Shown one piece after another: positions 1-10,020 of a stretch of DNA of 64,000 nucleotides (within the stretch, counting starts at the first letter, position 1; every line of letters begins with the position of its first letter). The position numbers were made by a program, and so were the translations under genes. The notes under the pieces were generated by a model. It was given only the letters and a program-made list of their open reading frames with translations. It was not told the origin of the DNA and made no database searches. This DNA is from Pseudomonas sp. CCI4.2 (GTDB lineage Bacteria > Pseudomonadota > Gammaproteobacteria > Pseudomonadales > Pseudomonadaceae). The stretch spans positions 2,882,001 through 2,946,000 of the forward strand of contig NZ_CP133781.1 in the NCBI RefSeq assembly GCF_034350045.1, written 5' to 3'.

Positions 1-2
1 AA

Positions 3-1451
3 CCGGTGGTCGAAACCCTGTCGTCCGGGCCGAGGAATGGATTCTTTGCCGCCCTGTCTTTGCTGCTGTTGTTGGCGGCGCTGGCGTTTACCTCATCGAG
101 CTATTTTCCGTTTCCAGGTGCCTTGCCTGCTGTCGTGGGAACCGTGGGGATTATTTACTATCTGCACCATCACCCGCAGCTCAAGCGCCTGCATAAACTC
201 TTGGGTAACGGCCCTCTGGTGTATATCGGCCGCATTTCCTATTCTCTTTACCTTTGGCATTGGCCAGTGTTCGTTTTATTTCGCTGGACAGTCGGAATCG
301 ACACGCCTTTGCTGCGCTTTTTGGCAACGGTTCTGGCGTTTGCCCTCGCCATTGCGTCGTACACATGGATTGAAACCCCGATTCGCCATTCGCGCTCCCT
401 TCTTCGGTTGTCACAGGCGGCGGTCATTACCCTTGGCCTGGCGTGCATCGGTGCTAGCTGGTGGGGCGCTGACACGATCGCCCTCTATGAACACCAGATT
501 TCTCTGAGCACCGTGAGTAAAAACCAGGACGACTGGTACCCCCATGGTTCCTGGTTTAGCGCCGAAAACCCCGGTTGCCTCGCCGAACCGGAGTACAGCG
601 ATGTGGGTGGCGGCTTGATGATGATCTACAAGCCTTACCACTGTGTGACACCGCGCCCAATTAACGAACACAGTATTTATGTGATCGGCGACTCCCACGC
701 GTTGGCGTACGAAGGCCTGTTCAAGCAATACGCCATACGCAACAGCACCCAGGTGTTTGTCTACAACAACGGCGGTTGCCCGTTCATTAGCCTGCAACCC
801 TACAGAGAAAACGATAACGCTCAGTGTCAGCAGTACGCCAAAGCGTCGCTGGAAGACCTCCACAATCGGATCAAGCCAGGGGATGTGTTGTTTTTGCCGT
901 CCCTGCGCTTGGCGCGGCTCTCGGATCAGTGGATATCGTTTGGGGAACAAGACGCCGACGCCATAATGTTCGGGCCGGCCGCCGATGCGGGGCGCGAGCG
1001 GGTAATAAAAGACGCAGTGGTTATTTTGAAAGGGTTTTCTGACAAAGGCGTACAGATCGTTTTCGAGGGCCCAAAACCGATATTTCGTGCTCCGCCCTTT
1101 CGTTGCGCTGACTGGTTTAACCACAACAACCCGATTTGCGCACCCGGTTTCAGCGTGCCGAAAGCACTTATGGAAAGCTACCGCGCACCTGTTTTGCAGT
1201 CTTTCGCCGCGATCATCCAGCAGGTTCCGAATGTTTCTGTCTGGGACCCATTCCCAATTTTGTGCCCAGGTCAAGCCTGCAATGCGTTCCGTGATGGCAA
1301 ACCGCTCTTCCTGGATGGCGATCATTTGAGCGGCAACGGCAACGTTTTGCTTTTAAAAGATTTCACAGAATTTATGGCGAAACGCCTTCTGCCATTGGGA
1401 AAACCGGGCGCGAACATTTCTGGTGCCCCACCTAAAGACAGATCCCTGTAG
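3..1451 (+). CDS. O-acyltransferase with C-terminal SGNH domain (5' truncated by window edge)
   Basis: This looks like the C-terminal part of an OafA-type membrane acyltransferase, which moves acetyl or other acyl groups onto surface polysaccharide. The frame is already open at the window edge, so the true start lies upstream; the GTG at 6 is not believed. Residues 1-160 hold about five membrane segments, including the acyltransferase-3 signature SYSLYLWHWPVF. The rest is a periplasmic SGNH hydrolase-like domain with block I GDSHAL (catalytic Ser) and block V DGDHLSGNG (Asp and His). The family is known to act on O-antigen or other glycans. Its place about 5.5 kb ahead of the O-antigen operon makes O-antigen acetylation a reasonable inference. 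The substrate cannot be read from sequence. Confidence 0.85.
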   Translation, partial: PVVETLSSGPRNGFFAALSLLLLLAALAFTSSSYFPFPGALPAVVGTVGIIYYLHHHPQLKRLHKLLGNGPLVYIGRISYSLYLWHWPVFVLFRWTVGIDTPLLRFLATVLAFALAIASYTWIETPIRHSRSLLRLSQAAVITLGLACIGASWWGADTIALYEHQISLSTVSKNQDDWYPHGSWFSAENPGCLAEPEYSDVGGGLMMIYKPYHCVTPRPINEHSIYVIGDSHALAYEGLFKQYAIRNSTQVFVYNNGGCPFISLQPYRENDNAQCQQYAKASLEDLHNRIKPGDVLFLPSLRLARLSDQWISFGEQDADAIMFGPAADAGRERVIKDAVVILKGFSDKGVQIVFEGPKPIFRAPPFRCADWFNHNNPICAPGFSVPKALMESYRAPVLQSFAAIIQQVPNVSVWDPFPILCPGQACNAFRDGKPLFLDGDHLSGNGNVLLLKDFTEFMAKRLLPLGKPGANISGAPPKDRSL

Positions 1452-1684
1452 GAATATTCTTGTTTGTACGTGGGAAAGCTGTGTAGGATGGCCGGGCTTA
1501 ATAGCAAATAGTCCGAACGTTGGTATGGAATCGAAACGAAATGGACTAAGTGCGTTTGGCGAGTAACACCATTTACAAAGGGGCTTGCCCCAATACGGGG
1601 CGCTGCACCCAGGCTGGGGCCGACGGGCCCGCAACACCCAAGCCTGCCTGTCGATTCGACAAATAATTTTGGAGAAGTACCGAA

Positions 1685-3412
1685 ATGGCAACTCAAGCAC
1701 AAATCGCAGCAGTACAACAACTGTACGTAGGTTACATGGGCCGCGCAGCTGACTCAGCTGGTCTGGCGTTCTGGGCTAATGCTATCGCTACTGGCACCGC
1801 TACCATCCAGTCTGTTGCGACAGGCTTCACCCTGAGCGCCGAATACAGCACTGCCTACGCAGGCTTGGCTAACGACGCTCTGGTTGACAAGGTTTACAAC
1901 AACGTTTTGGGCCGTGCTTCTGATGCAACCGGTAAAGCGTTTTGGGTTGCTGCTTTGGCCAGCGGTTCCGTGACTGCCGCTACACTGGTTGCCACCATCG
2001 TGACCAACCTTGGCGCACAAGACCAAGCTACTATCAACAACAAAGTGTTTGTTGCTCAGACTTACACCGACGCTGTTGGTACTTCGTACAACACTTCTGC
2101 TGGTGCTTCGGTAATCGCTCACGTTGACAGCACTTCTGCCTCGGTTTCTGCTGCTATTACTGCAATCAGCGCTGGTACTCTGGCGGGCGGCATCCCTGGT
2201 TTGAGCCTGATCAACGCTCAGTTTGCTGCTACAGACGCTATCACTGCCTACGGCGTTGCTGCTGCAACTGCTAACCCAACTTTTGTGGTTGCGACCCCTG
2301 GCGTTCTGCTTTCAAGCGACGCAACCGCTGCTTTGACCCTTGCTAATACCGCACACGGCAGTCAAACCGACGCAACTTATGCTGCAAACGTAACTAACGC
2401 TACTAACACCTTGGCTTCCGCCAAAGCTGCTTCAGTCGCTATCGTTGGCGCTACTGCTCTTGCTGCTTATGATGCCGCTGCTACAGCTGATGTTGCTGCT
2501 CACGCTGCTGTTACTGCAAACGCAACTGCCTATACCGCCGCTGCGGCCGGCTTGAATGCTTCGGTAGCTCCTGGTTCGACTGTGACCTACGCGAGTTTGT
2601 CCGCTCAGGCAGGTGTTTCTACTGCATTCGCGACCGTTGCCGATGTCCTCGGCTTTCTGAACTCACCTAGCGACGCCACCCACCGTGCTGCTCTGGTAAC
2701 CGAGCTGAACAAAGTAGCTTCCTTCGGCGCTGAAGTTGTTCACACTAGCGATTTGGCTGTAGCTAGTACTGCTGCTGACGCCGCGCTGCTAAGTGCTACC
2801 ACTACGATTCAGACCGGTGCTGGTGCATCAACCGCTGCAACTAATTACATGAACGCTGAAGCTGGTTTGGTCACTGCGAACACTGCCTTGGCTGCCGCTC
2901 AGGCTGCTGATATCAATATCGCTGCCGATCAGGCAATTATTGACCATTACACGGCACTGAACGCTACTTCTACTGCTGCTGCAACTGCAATCACCAACTT
3001 CCAAACTGCTAACTCGTCCACTGTTGCTTTGCACGCCGTTGGTGCTGGCTCAATATCTGGCGGTACTGCTCCTCTGTCGGACGTGTTTTACTTCTCTTCG
3101 AAAGCTGTTGTTGCCGGTAACACCGGTTCTATCACTTTCGGTGCTGGTGACTCTATCGTTCTAGGCGCTGGCTACACATACAACAATGGCGCTCTGACTA
3201 CCGGTAACGGTAACGCGTTGGAGTTCTTCCTGCAGAAGACGACCACTGGTAGCACTCAGCTCGTTGTAGAAACTGCTAACTACGGCAGCTCCGATTCAAC
3301 TGTTAACGCTACTACCGGTGTTGTTACCGCTGGTCACGCAGCAGTTATCACCCTGACTGGCGTAACTGCTGATCACCTGTCGGTTGCAAACGGTGTTGTC
3401 AGCTACGTCTGA
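1685..3412 (+). CDS. DUF4214 protein, Ala/Thr-rich, S-layer-like, probable type I secretion substrate
   Basis: The 575-residue protein opens with two DUF4214-type repeats in residues 1-130 (QQLYVGYMGRAADSAGLAFW, then VYNNVLGRASDATGKAFW). A long, low-complexity Ala/Thr/Ser-rich body follows to about residue 455, then a beta-type C-terminus. There is no signal peptide and there are no RTX nonapeptides. The end, AVITLTGVTADHLSVANG, resembles from memory the C-terminal secretion region of Caulobacter RsaA (AVIKLTGLVTL...). That suggests ABC-type secretion, but no transporter genes are in the window. Codon use is strikingly rich in GCT and ACT compared with its GC-ending neighbours, as expected for a very abundant protein. 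A good ribosome site (ggagaag) precedes the ATG, and a strong terminator follows. Surface or S-layer function is an inference. Confidence 0.8.
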   Translation: MATQAQIAAVQQLYVGYMGRAADSAGLAFWANAIATGTATIQSVATGFTLSAEYSTAYAGLANDALVDKVYNNVLGRASDATGKAFWVAALASGSVTAATLVATIVTNLGAQDQATINNKVFVAQTYTDAVGTSYNTSAGASVIAHVDSTSASVSAAITAISAGTLAGGIPGLSLINAQFAATDAITAYGVAAATANPTFVVATPGVLLSSDATAALTLANTAHGSQTDATYAANVTNATNTLASAKAASVAIVGATALAAYDAAATADVAAHAAVTANATAYTAAAAGLNASVAPGSTVTYASLSAQAGVSTAFATVADVLGFLNSPSDATHRAALVTELNKVASFGAEVVHTSDLAVASTAADAALLSATTTIQTGAGASTAATNYMNAEAGLVTANTALAAAQAADINIAADQAIIDHYTALNATSTAAATAITNFQTANSSTVALHAVGAGSISGGTAPLSDVFYFSSKAVVAGNTGSITFGAGDSIVLGAGYTYNNGALTTGNGNALEFFLQKTTTGSTQLVVETANYGSSDSTVNATTGVVTAGHAAVITLTGVTADHLSVANGVVSYV

Positions 3413-3466
3413 TAATCGCTGATGTGAATCCAACACTGGGCCTTCGGGCCTTGTGAAGGGCTCTCG

Positions 3467-3498
3467 AAAAACCCGCCCCTCAAAAGGCGGGTTTTTTA
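3467..3498 (+). terminator. Rho-independent terminator of the DUF4214 gene
   Basis: A perfect stem, AACCCGCC/GGCGGGTT, closes a short loop and runs into six T residues, 55 bp after the stop codon. Confidence 0.9.
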
Positions 3499-3981
3499 AT
3501 GCCTTCAATTTGATCATGGCGTAATCTTTTGCGGATAAACGCACGTCCCGGTGTGGCCGGTGGCCGTTGAGGCCTGCATCATCAATTCCCAATAGGCCTG
3601 ATACAGTGGCCCACTCTTCCACTCTTCGGGATGCCTGCCCGACTGTGTGCTAGCGCTTTCCTCAAGTCCTGAATTAAGCGCGGCTGCCGATATTGCCCGG
3701 CCGATAACCTCCTTGTATTTGTAGTTTGCGCTCGCTGTTGATGTTCAGCGCCGTAATTGAGCGCGCCCACCTTAGAATCGGGCGGCCCTCTGTAGATACC
3801 AACTTGTTGGCGAAGGTCCTTCGGACTGATCGCAGTCTCCGGCCCCTCTTATCAAACAAATATCACGCATTAAAATATCGACAGTTAAGACGCGGGCTTG
3901 CCCGAAGCGGTCTCAATGGGCTGACTCGGTTTTAGCTGAAAGCATTGAGTTACTGATTTACGACTGCTGCGTAGCCGATCG
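3499..3981. other. Gene-poor stretch with an orphan open frame and a repeat fragment
   Basis: No convincing gene is seen. On the minus strand one frame stays open from 3744 down to a TGA at 3514-3516. It encodes an ordinary-looking C-terminal stretch (EEWKSGPLYQAYWELMMQAS) but has no recognisable start after its ribosome-site-like AAGGAGG. It may be the tail of a decayed gene. Positions 3790-3840 carry a REPIN fragment, listed separately. The rest shows no clear structure. Confidence 0.4.
3790..3840 (-). repeat. Degenerate fragment of the tgtaggagc-type REPIN
   Basis: On the minus strand this matches, with changes, the end of the composite repeats at 33996 and 45207 (gcgat...tccgaaggaccttcgccaac...). 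It is a diverged, isolated copy. Confidence 0.6.
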
Positions 3982-5460
3982 CAGGCAAGCCTGCTCCCAC
4001 AATTAATGGGTTATCTTTTGCTACTGAAGGCGGCGACAAGATTTCAGTGTTTACTATTTCATGTCTGCCAAAGTCCCCGTGGGAGTTGGCTTGCCAACGA
4101 AAGCGTCAATACAGGCGACCCAAGTTTTAAGCCGATATCAGCAGCGCGATGACGAGCCTCTTCGCAGGCAAGCCTGCTCCCACTATTAATAGGTTATCTT
4201 TTGCTGCTGAAGGCGGCGCCAAGATTCAGTGTTTACTATTTCATGTCTGCCAAAGTCCCCGTGGGAGTTGGCTTGCCAACGAAAGCGTCAATACAGGCGA
4301 CCCAAGTTTCAGGTCGAAATCAGCAGCGCGATTGCCAGCCTCTTCGCAGGCAAGCCTGCTCCCACAATTAATGGGTATCTTTTGCTACTGAGGCGGCGAC
4401 AAGATTTCAGTGTTTACTATTTCATGTCTGCCAAAGTCCCGTGGGAGTTGGCTTGCCAACGAAAGCGTCAATACAGGCGACCCAAGTTTCAGGCCGATAT
4501 CAGCAGCGCGATGACGAGCCTCTTCGCAGGCAAGCCTGCTCCCACAATTAATGGGTTATCTTTTGCTGCTGAAGGCGGCGACAAGATTTCAGTGTTTACT
4601 ATTTCATGTCTGCCAAAGTCCCCGTGGGAGATGGCTTGCCAACGAAAGCGTCAATACAGGCGACCCAAGTTTTAAGCCGATATCAGCAGCGCGATGACGA
4701 GCCTCTTCGCAGGCAAGCCTGCTCCCACAATTAATGGGTTATCTTTTGCTACTGAAGGCGGCGACAAGATTTCAGTGTTTACTATTTCATGTCTGCCAAA
4801 GTCCCCGTGGGAGATGGCTTGCCAACGAAAGCGTCAATACAGGCGACCCAAGTTTTAAGCCGATATCAGCAGCGCGACGACGAGCCTCTTCGCAGGCAAG
4901 CCTGCTCCCACTATTAATGGGTTCTCTTTTGCTGCTGAAGGCGGCGACAAGATTTCAGTGTTTACTATTTCATGTCTGCCAAAGTCCCGTGGGAGTTGGC
5001 TTGCCAACGAAAGCGTCAATACAGGCGACCCAAGTTTCAGGCCGATATCAGCAGCGCGATGACGAGCCTCTTCGCAGGCAAGCCTGCTCCCACAATTAAT
5101 GGGTTATCTTTTGCTACTGAAGGCGGCGACAAGATTCAGTGTTTACTATTTCATGTCTGCCAAAGTCCCCGTTGGAGATGGCTTGCCAACGAAAGCGTCA
5201 ATACAGGCGACCCAAGTTTTAAGCCGATATCAGCAGCGCGACGACGAGCCTCTTCGCAGGCAAGCCTGCTCCCACTATTAATGGGTTCTCTTTTGCTGCT
5301 GAAGGCGGCGACAAGATTTCAGTGTTTACTATTTCATGTCTGCCAAAGTCCCCGTGGGAGATGGCTTGCCAACGAAAGCGTCAATACAGGCGACCCAAGT
5401 TTCAGGTCGAAATCAGCAGCGCGATGACGAGCCTCTTCGCAGGCAAGCCTGCTCCCACAG
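3982..5460. repeat. Tandem array of about 8 REPIN units, period 180-183 bp
   Basis: The same unit recurs eight times; a marker heptamer (gaaagcg) begins at 4099, 4281, 4461, 4644, 4827, 5009, 5191 and 5374, giving spacings of 182, 180, 183, 183, 182, 182 and 183. Each unit has two oppositely oriented REP palindromes (gtgggagttggcttgcc and ggcaagcctgctcccac) about 105 bp apart end to end, which together form a REPIN. A spacer of about 77 bp joins the units (…tcttttgctactgaaggcgg…). The array starts and stops inside the REP half gcaggcaagcctgctcccac. Units fall into variant classes: gttggc or gatggc, caggccg or ttaagccg, gatgacg or gacgacg. These suggest multi-unit duplication. Reading frames through it are repeat artefacts. 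Confidence 0.95.
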
Positions 5461-5545
5461 TCGTCAACTGTGTCATTGAAGTCCAAGAGCCATACCGGCT
5501 TCGCAGCCTTGGGCAGCGTCAACAAAAATGTGTGTCTCCAAAATC

Positions 5546-5607
5546 TGTGGGACCGAATTTATTCGGGAAAGCTTCAGTCCTGGCACCCTGCAACCTAACC
5601 CACACAG
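5546..5607 (-). repeat. Partial copy of the middle segment of the 210-bp composite repeat
   Basis: On the minus strand it reads tgtgtgggttaggttgcagg, then tgccaggactgaagctttcc, then cgaataaattcggtcccaca. This is the central part of the repeats at 33996-34205 and 45207-45416, without their REPIN part. Confidence 0.8.
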
Positions 5608-5681
5608 TTTTACCGACATCGCCTGGCCAGCGTAATTGATTTGCTAAAGTCCGAGACCAAATTTACCCAAGGAAGGTCTTC

Positions 5682-5888
5682 TTGAAGCACATTCAGTATT
5701 TGATTCTGGTCTTATCCGTCACTGCATTGTTTGGCTGCGTGGTTCCGAGTTCATACAGCAAAACGGTTTCTGTAACCAAGGATGCAGATGGCCGGGTCAT
5801 TCAGACGGTTGAAAGCGAAACGGTTGTGCAGGGCGCCAAGGGCTATCCGCTGCGCCTTGAGCACATCAAGGGTGTTCAAGCCGATTAA
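5682..5888 (+). CDS. Small lipoprotein
   Basis: A 68-residue protein of unknown function. It begins with a lipoprotein signal: a basic MKH start, the hydrophobic YLILVLSVTAL and the lipobox LFGC (Cys19). It should therefore be lipid-anchored in the inner or outer membrane, with a mature part of about 50 residues. The start is TTG, chosen because it gives the correct signal peptide and follows the ribosome site ggaagg at a normal distance. The gene stands alone between the repeat array and another small gene. I do not recognise the mature domain. Confidence 0.75.
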   Translation: MKHIQYLILVLSVTALFGCVVPSSYSKTVSVTKDADGRVIQTVESETVVQGAKGYPLRLEHIKGVQAD

Positions 5889-6119
5889 GGCTGACACGTT
5901 GGTGCCCACTACAAGTGCGGACAAGCCTTCGTCTCGTCTTTGCTTAGTTGACACCTCATTCCCATAAGCCGAATGTCCTCTGCACGAACAGCTAAATACC
6001 CGGTTAGGCGAGTCCGCGATAGTTGTAAGCGATGAGCCGCGCCTGTACGAAAGACCAGTAGCATCCAGTTGCTCGTGATAGTAGCGTGCCCTTCATATCA
6101 AACTCTCTATGGAAGCAGA

Positions 6120-6365
6120 ATGAAGCACACGTATATTTTTATCCTTGGAGAGAACCATCAGGTCGCCAGCATTGAGTCCGACGGACCGTTGCCCCACTTG
6201 AAGATCGGCGTACACCTTGACCTTGATTCAGACGACTACCGAGGCACGCCGGGTATGCACCTTGAAATCGAAGATATCTCTGTTGTCCTGCACCAGATCG
6301 GCGGCAAAGTGGTGCGTAATGATGTATGCCTTCATTGCGCAGAGAGGCCTGGGCTCGCTCATTGA
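6120..6365 (+). CDS. Small hypothetical protein
   Basis: An 81-residue soluble-looking protein (MKHTYIFILGENHQVASIES...) with a strand-rich start and an acidic middle. It has two Cys near the end (DVCLHCAER). There is no signal peptide or membrane segment. The ATG at 6120 is preferred to the upstream in-frame ATG at 6069 because ggaagc lies eight bases before it. I do not recognise the family. It sits alone between a lipoprotein and the O-antigen promoter region. Confidence 0.5.
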   Translation: MKHTYIFILGENHQVASIESDGPLPHLKIGVHLDLDSDDYRGTPGMHLEIEDISVVLHQIGGKVVRNDVCLHCAERPGLAH

Positions 6366-6395
6366 GCTGATAAACGTCGCATTCGGTCGGCTCGG

Positions 6396-6425
6396 TTGGC
6401 AAGCCCCGCGTGGGGCCTTTATAAT
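6396..6425 (+). promoter_or_regulatory. Strong sigma-70-type promoter upstream of the O-antigen operon
   Basis: TTGGCA (6396-6401) and TATAAT (6420-6425) are separated by 18 bp. The spacer itself contains the perfect dyad GCCCC-gcgt-GGGGC. It points toward gmd, which starts about 520 bp downstream. Confidence 0.6.
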
Positions 6426-7981
<1,556 letters not shown>

Positions 7982-7982
<1 letters not shown>

Positions 7983-8878
7983 TGACTATTGCTGGTAAAC
8001 GTGCGCTGATTACAGGGATTCACGGCTTTACCGGTCGTTACATGGCCGATGAACTGCAAGCGAATGGTTATGAAGTGATTGGATTGGGCAGCCAACCTTC
8101 CGATGACGTGAATTATTACCAGATAGATCTTGCTGATGGACCTGGTCTTCGCACCTTGCTGGCGCAGATTCAGCCAGATGTGGTTGTTCACCTCGCAGCA
8201 CTGGCTTTTGTCGGGCATGGTGCCGCCGAGGCATTTTACGAGGTCAACTTGATCGGTACGCATAATCTGCTGGTCGCATTGGCGGAGTGCGGGAAAAAGC
8301 TCGAGTGTGTATTGCTCGCAAGCAGTGCCAATGTGTATGGCAACGCTTCTGCGGGGTTGCTGAGTGAGTCGACGCCGCCATCGCCCGCTAACGACTATGC
8401 CGTGAGCAAGTTGGCCATGGAGCACATGGCTAACTTATGGCAGGGCCGTCTACCTCTGGTTATTACCCGTCCGTTTAATTACACCGGCGTCGGGCAGGCT
8501 GAAAACTTCCTCTTGCCCAAAATCGTGGCGCATTTTCGCCGCCGAGCCGACAAAATTGAATTGGGCAATCTGGACGTGTGGCGGGACTTCAGCGATGTGC
8601 GCGCTCTGGTGCAGGCCTATCGAGGTCTTATTGAAGCAAAGCCCCTTGGCCAAACCGTGAATGTCAGTTCTGGGGTGACTCACTCGCTACGTGAAGTGAT
8701 TGATATGTGCAAGGCACTCACGGGGCACGACATTGAGGTTGAGGTGAATCCGGCTTTTGTTCGCGCCAATGAGGTTAAAACGTTGTGCGGGGATAACTCG
8801 CGGTTACGATCTTTAATCCCAGGTTGGCAAACTCCTGCATTAACTGAAACGTTGGGCTGGATGTTGACGACTGAATGA
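7982..8878 (+). CDS. rmd: GDP-6-deoxy-D-mannose reductase
   Basis: The 298-residue SDR reduces the 4-keto product of Gmd to GDP-D-rhamnose. The nucleotide-binding loop is GIHGFTG near the N-terminus, the catalytic region is SSANVYGN, and the YxxxK pair lies in YAVSKLAMEH. Pairing with gmd and with GT4 glycosyltransferases fits D-rhamnose production for LPS, as in the P. aeruginosa common-antigen pathway. The ATG overlaps the gmd stop by one base, and its own stop overlaps the next start (ATGA). A GDP-fucose or GDP-perosamine role is less likely, because the Rmd-type motifs and WbpY/WbpZ-like neighbours are present. Confidence 0.92.
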
Positions 8879-10020
8879 AGCTGATCCTCTCTGTTGAGCC
8901 GGTCCGATTTCCGCTGACTGGCATTGGGCGTTATACCTACGAGCTCGCTCTGCGACTGCAGAAAAATCCCGACATCACTGACCTGCAGTTTTTCGCCGGC
9001 CGGCGGTTTTTGGCAGACCTTCCGGTTGCAAACGACGAGTCGGGTAGCGGCTATGGCCTGAAGCGGGCGGTCCAGAAAAACTTTTTAGCGATTGAGGCCT
9101 ACAGACTTCTGATGCCCCTGCTGCGAAAGCAGGCGTTGAAAGGGCATTCAGACTTTCTGTACCACAGCCCAAACTACTACTTACCGCCATTTGCGGGGCC
9201 CAGTGTTGCAACGTTTCACGATCTTTCGCCCTTTACCTGGGAGCATTGCCACGCCCCTCAGCTCGCGCGTTATCTGCAGAAAGAACTGAAGACGACGTTG
9301 CTCAGGGCGGATGCTTTGATCACTGATTCCGACTATACCCGCCGTGAACTGGCCGCGTATTTTGGCTGGCCAATAGAACGTATTCACACGGTCCCCCTTG
9401 CCAGCTCTGCCGAATTCCATCCGCGCAGTCCGCTTGTGCTGCGCGACGTGCTTGAGCGACATGGCCTTCAGTTCGGTGGGTACAGTCTTTTCGTGGGCAC
9501 GATAGAGCCGCGCAAAAACATTGAAACCCTGCTGGATAGTTATGCGCGGCTGCCCCTTGCGCTGCGCGTTCGTTGGCCGCTCATTTTGACGGGCTATCAC
9601 GGGTGGCAGAACGACGCTATTCATCAACGTTTGGAATCGGCGAAGCGTGAAGGCTGGGCTCACTATCTGGGTTTTGTGCCGAGCGACGATTTACCGCTGT
9701 TGTTCGCTGGCGCACGCCTATTTGTGTTCCCCTCTTTATATGAAGGTTTTGGCTTGCCGGTACTTGAAGCAATGAGCTCCGGTATACCGGTAGTGTGCTC
9801 GAACAGTTCTTCTCTTCCTGAGGTGGCCGGAAAGGCTGCCTTGATGTGCGAGCCAACGGACGTCGAAGCGTTGACGGCACTGATACAAAGAGGGCTCGAG
9901 GACGAGTCTTGGCGCGCATCAGCGATGGAACAGGGATTATTGCACGCGGCTTCCTTCTCATGGGAGCGCTGCGCTATGGAAACGCTGCACGTTTATAAGA
10001 CAGTGGTCAGTGGGTCATGA
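8875..10020 (+). CDS. GT4 glycosyltransferase, WbpY-like
   Basis: A 381-residue cytoplasmic retaining glycosyltransferase of family 4. The N-terminus PVRFPLTGIGRYTYELA is the acceptor-side glycine-rich entry. FVGTIEPRKNIETLL starts the C-terminal Rossmann domain, and FVFPSLYEGFGLPVLEAMSSG is the nucleotide-sugar site with the EX7E pattern. It resembles WbpY of the P. aeruginosa D-rhamnan pathway from memory. Overlaps of 4 bp on both sides indicate coupled translation in the operon. Transfer of D-rhamnose from GDP-D-rhamnose is inferred from context; linkage cannot be assigned. Confidence 0.85.
   Translation: MKLILSVEPVRFPLTGIGRYTYELALRLQKNPDITDLQFFAGRRFLADLPVANDESGSGYGLKRAVQKNFLAIEAYRLLMPLLRKQALKGHSDFLYHSPNYYLPPFAGPSVATFHDLSPFTWEHCHAPQLARYLQKELKTTLLRADALITDSDYTRRELAAYFGWPIERIHTVPLASSAEFHPRSPLVLRDVLERHGLQFGGYSLFVGTIEPRKNIETLLDSYARLPLALRVRWPLILTGYHGWQNDAIHQRLESAKREGWAHYLGFVPSDDLPLLFAGARLFVFPSLYEGFGLPVLEAMSSGIPVVCSNSSSLPEVAGKAALMCEPTDVEALTALIQRGLEDESWRASAMEQGLLHAASFSWERCAMETLHVYKTVVSGS

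Noticed and set aside
411..1325. 304-codon minus-strand frame
   Set aside because: It is the antisense shadow of the acyltransferase/SGNH gene, which has clear motifs.
3982..5460. Possible CRISPR array
   Set aside because: Period is 182 bp, the spacers between repeats are themselves identical, and no cas genes are near.
4149..5639. Several open frames of 60-151 codons across the repeat array
   Set aside because: They read the same REPIN units in different frames and have no ribosome sites or coding character.
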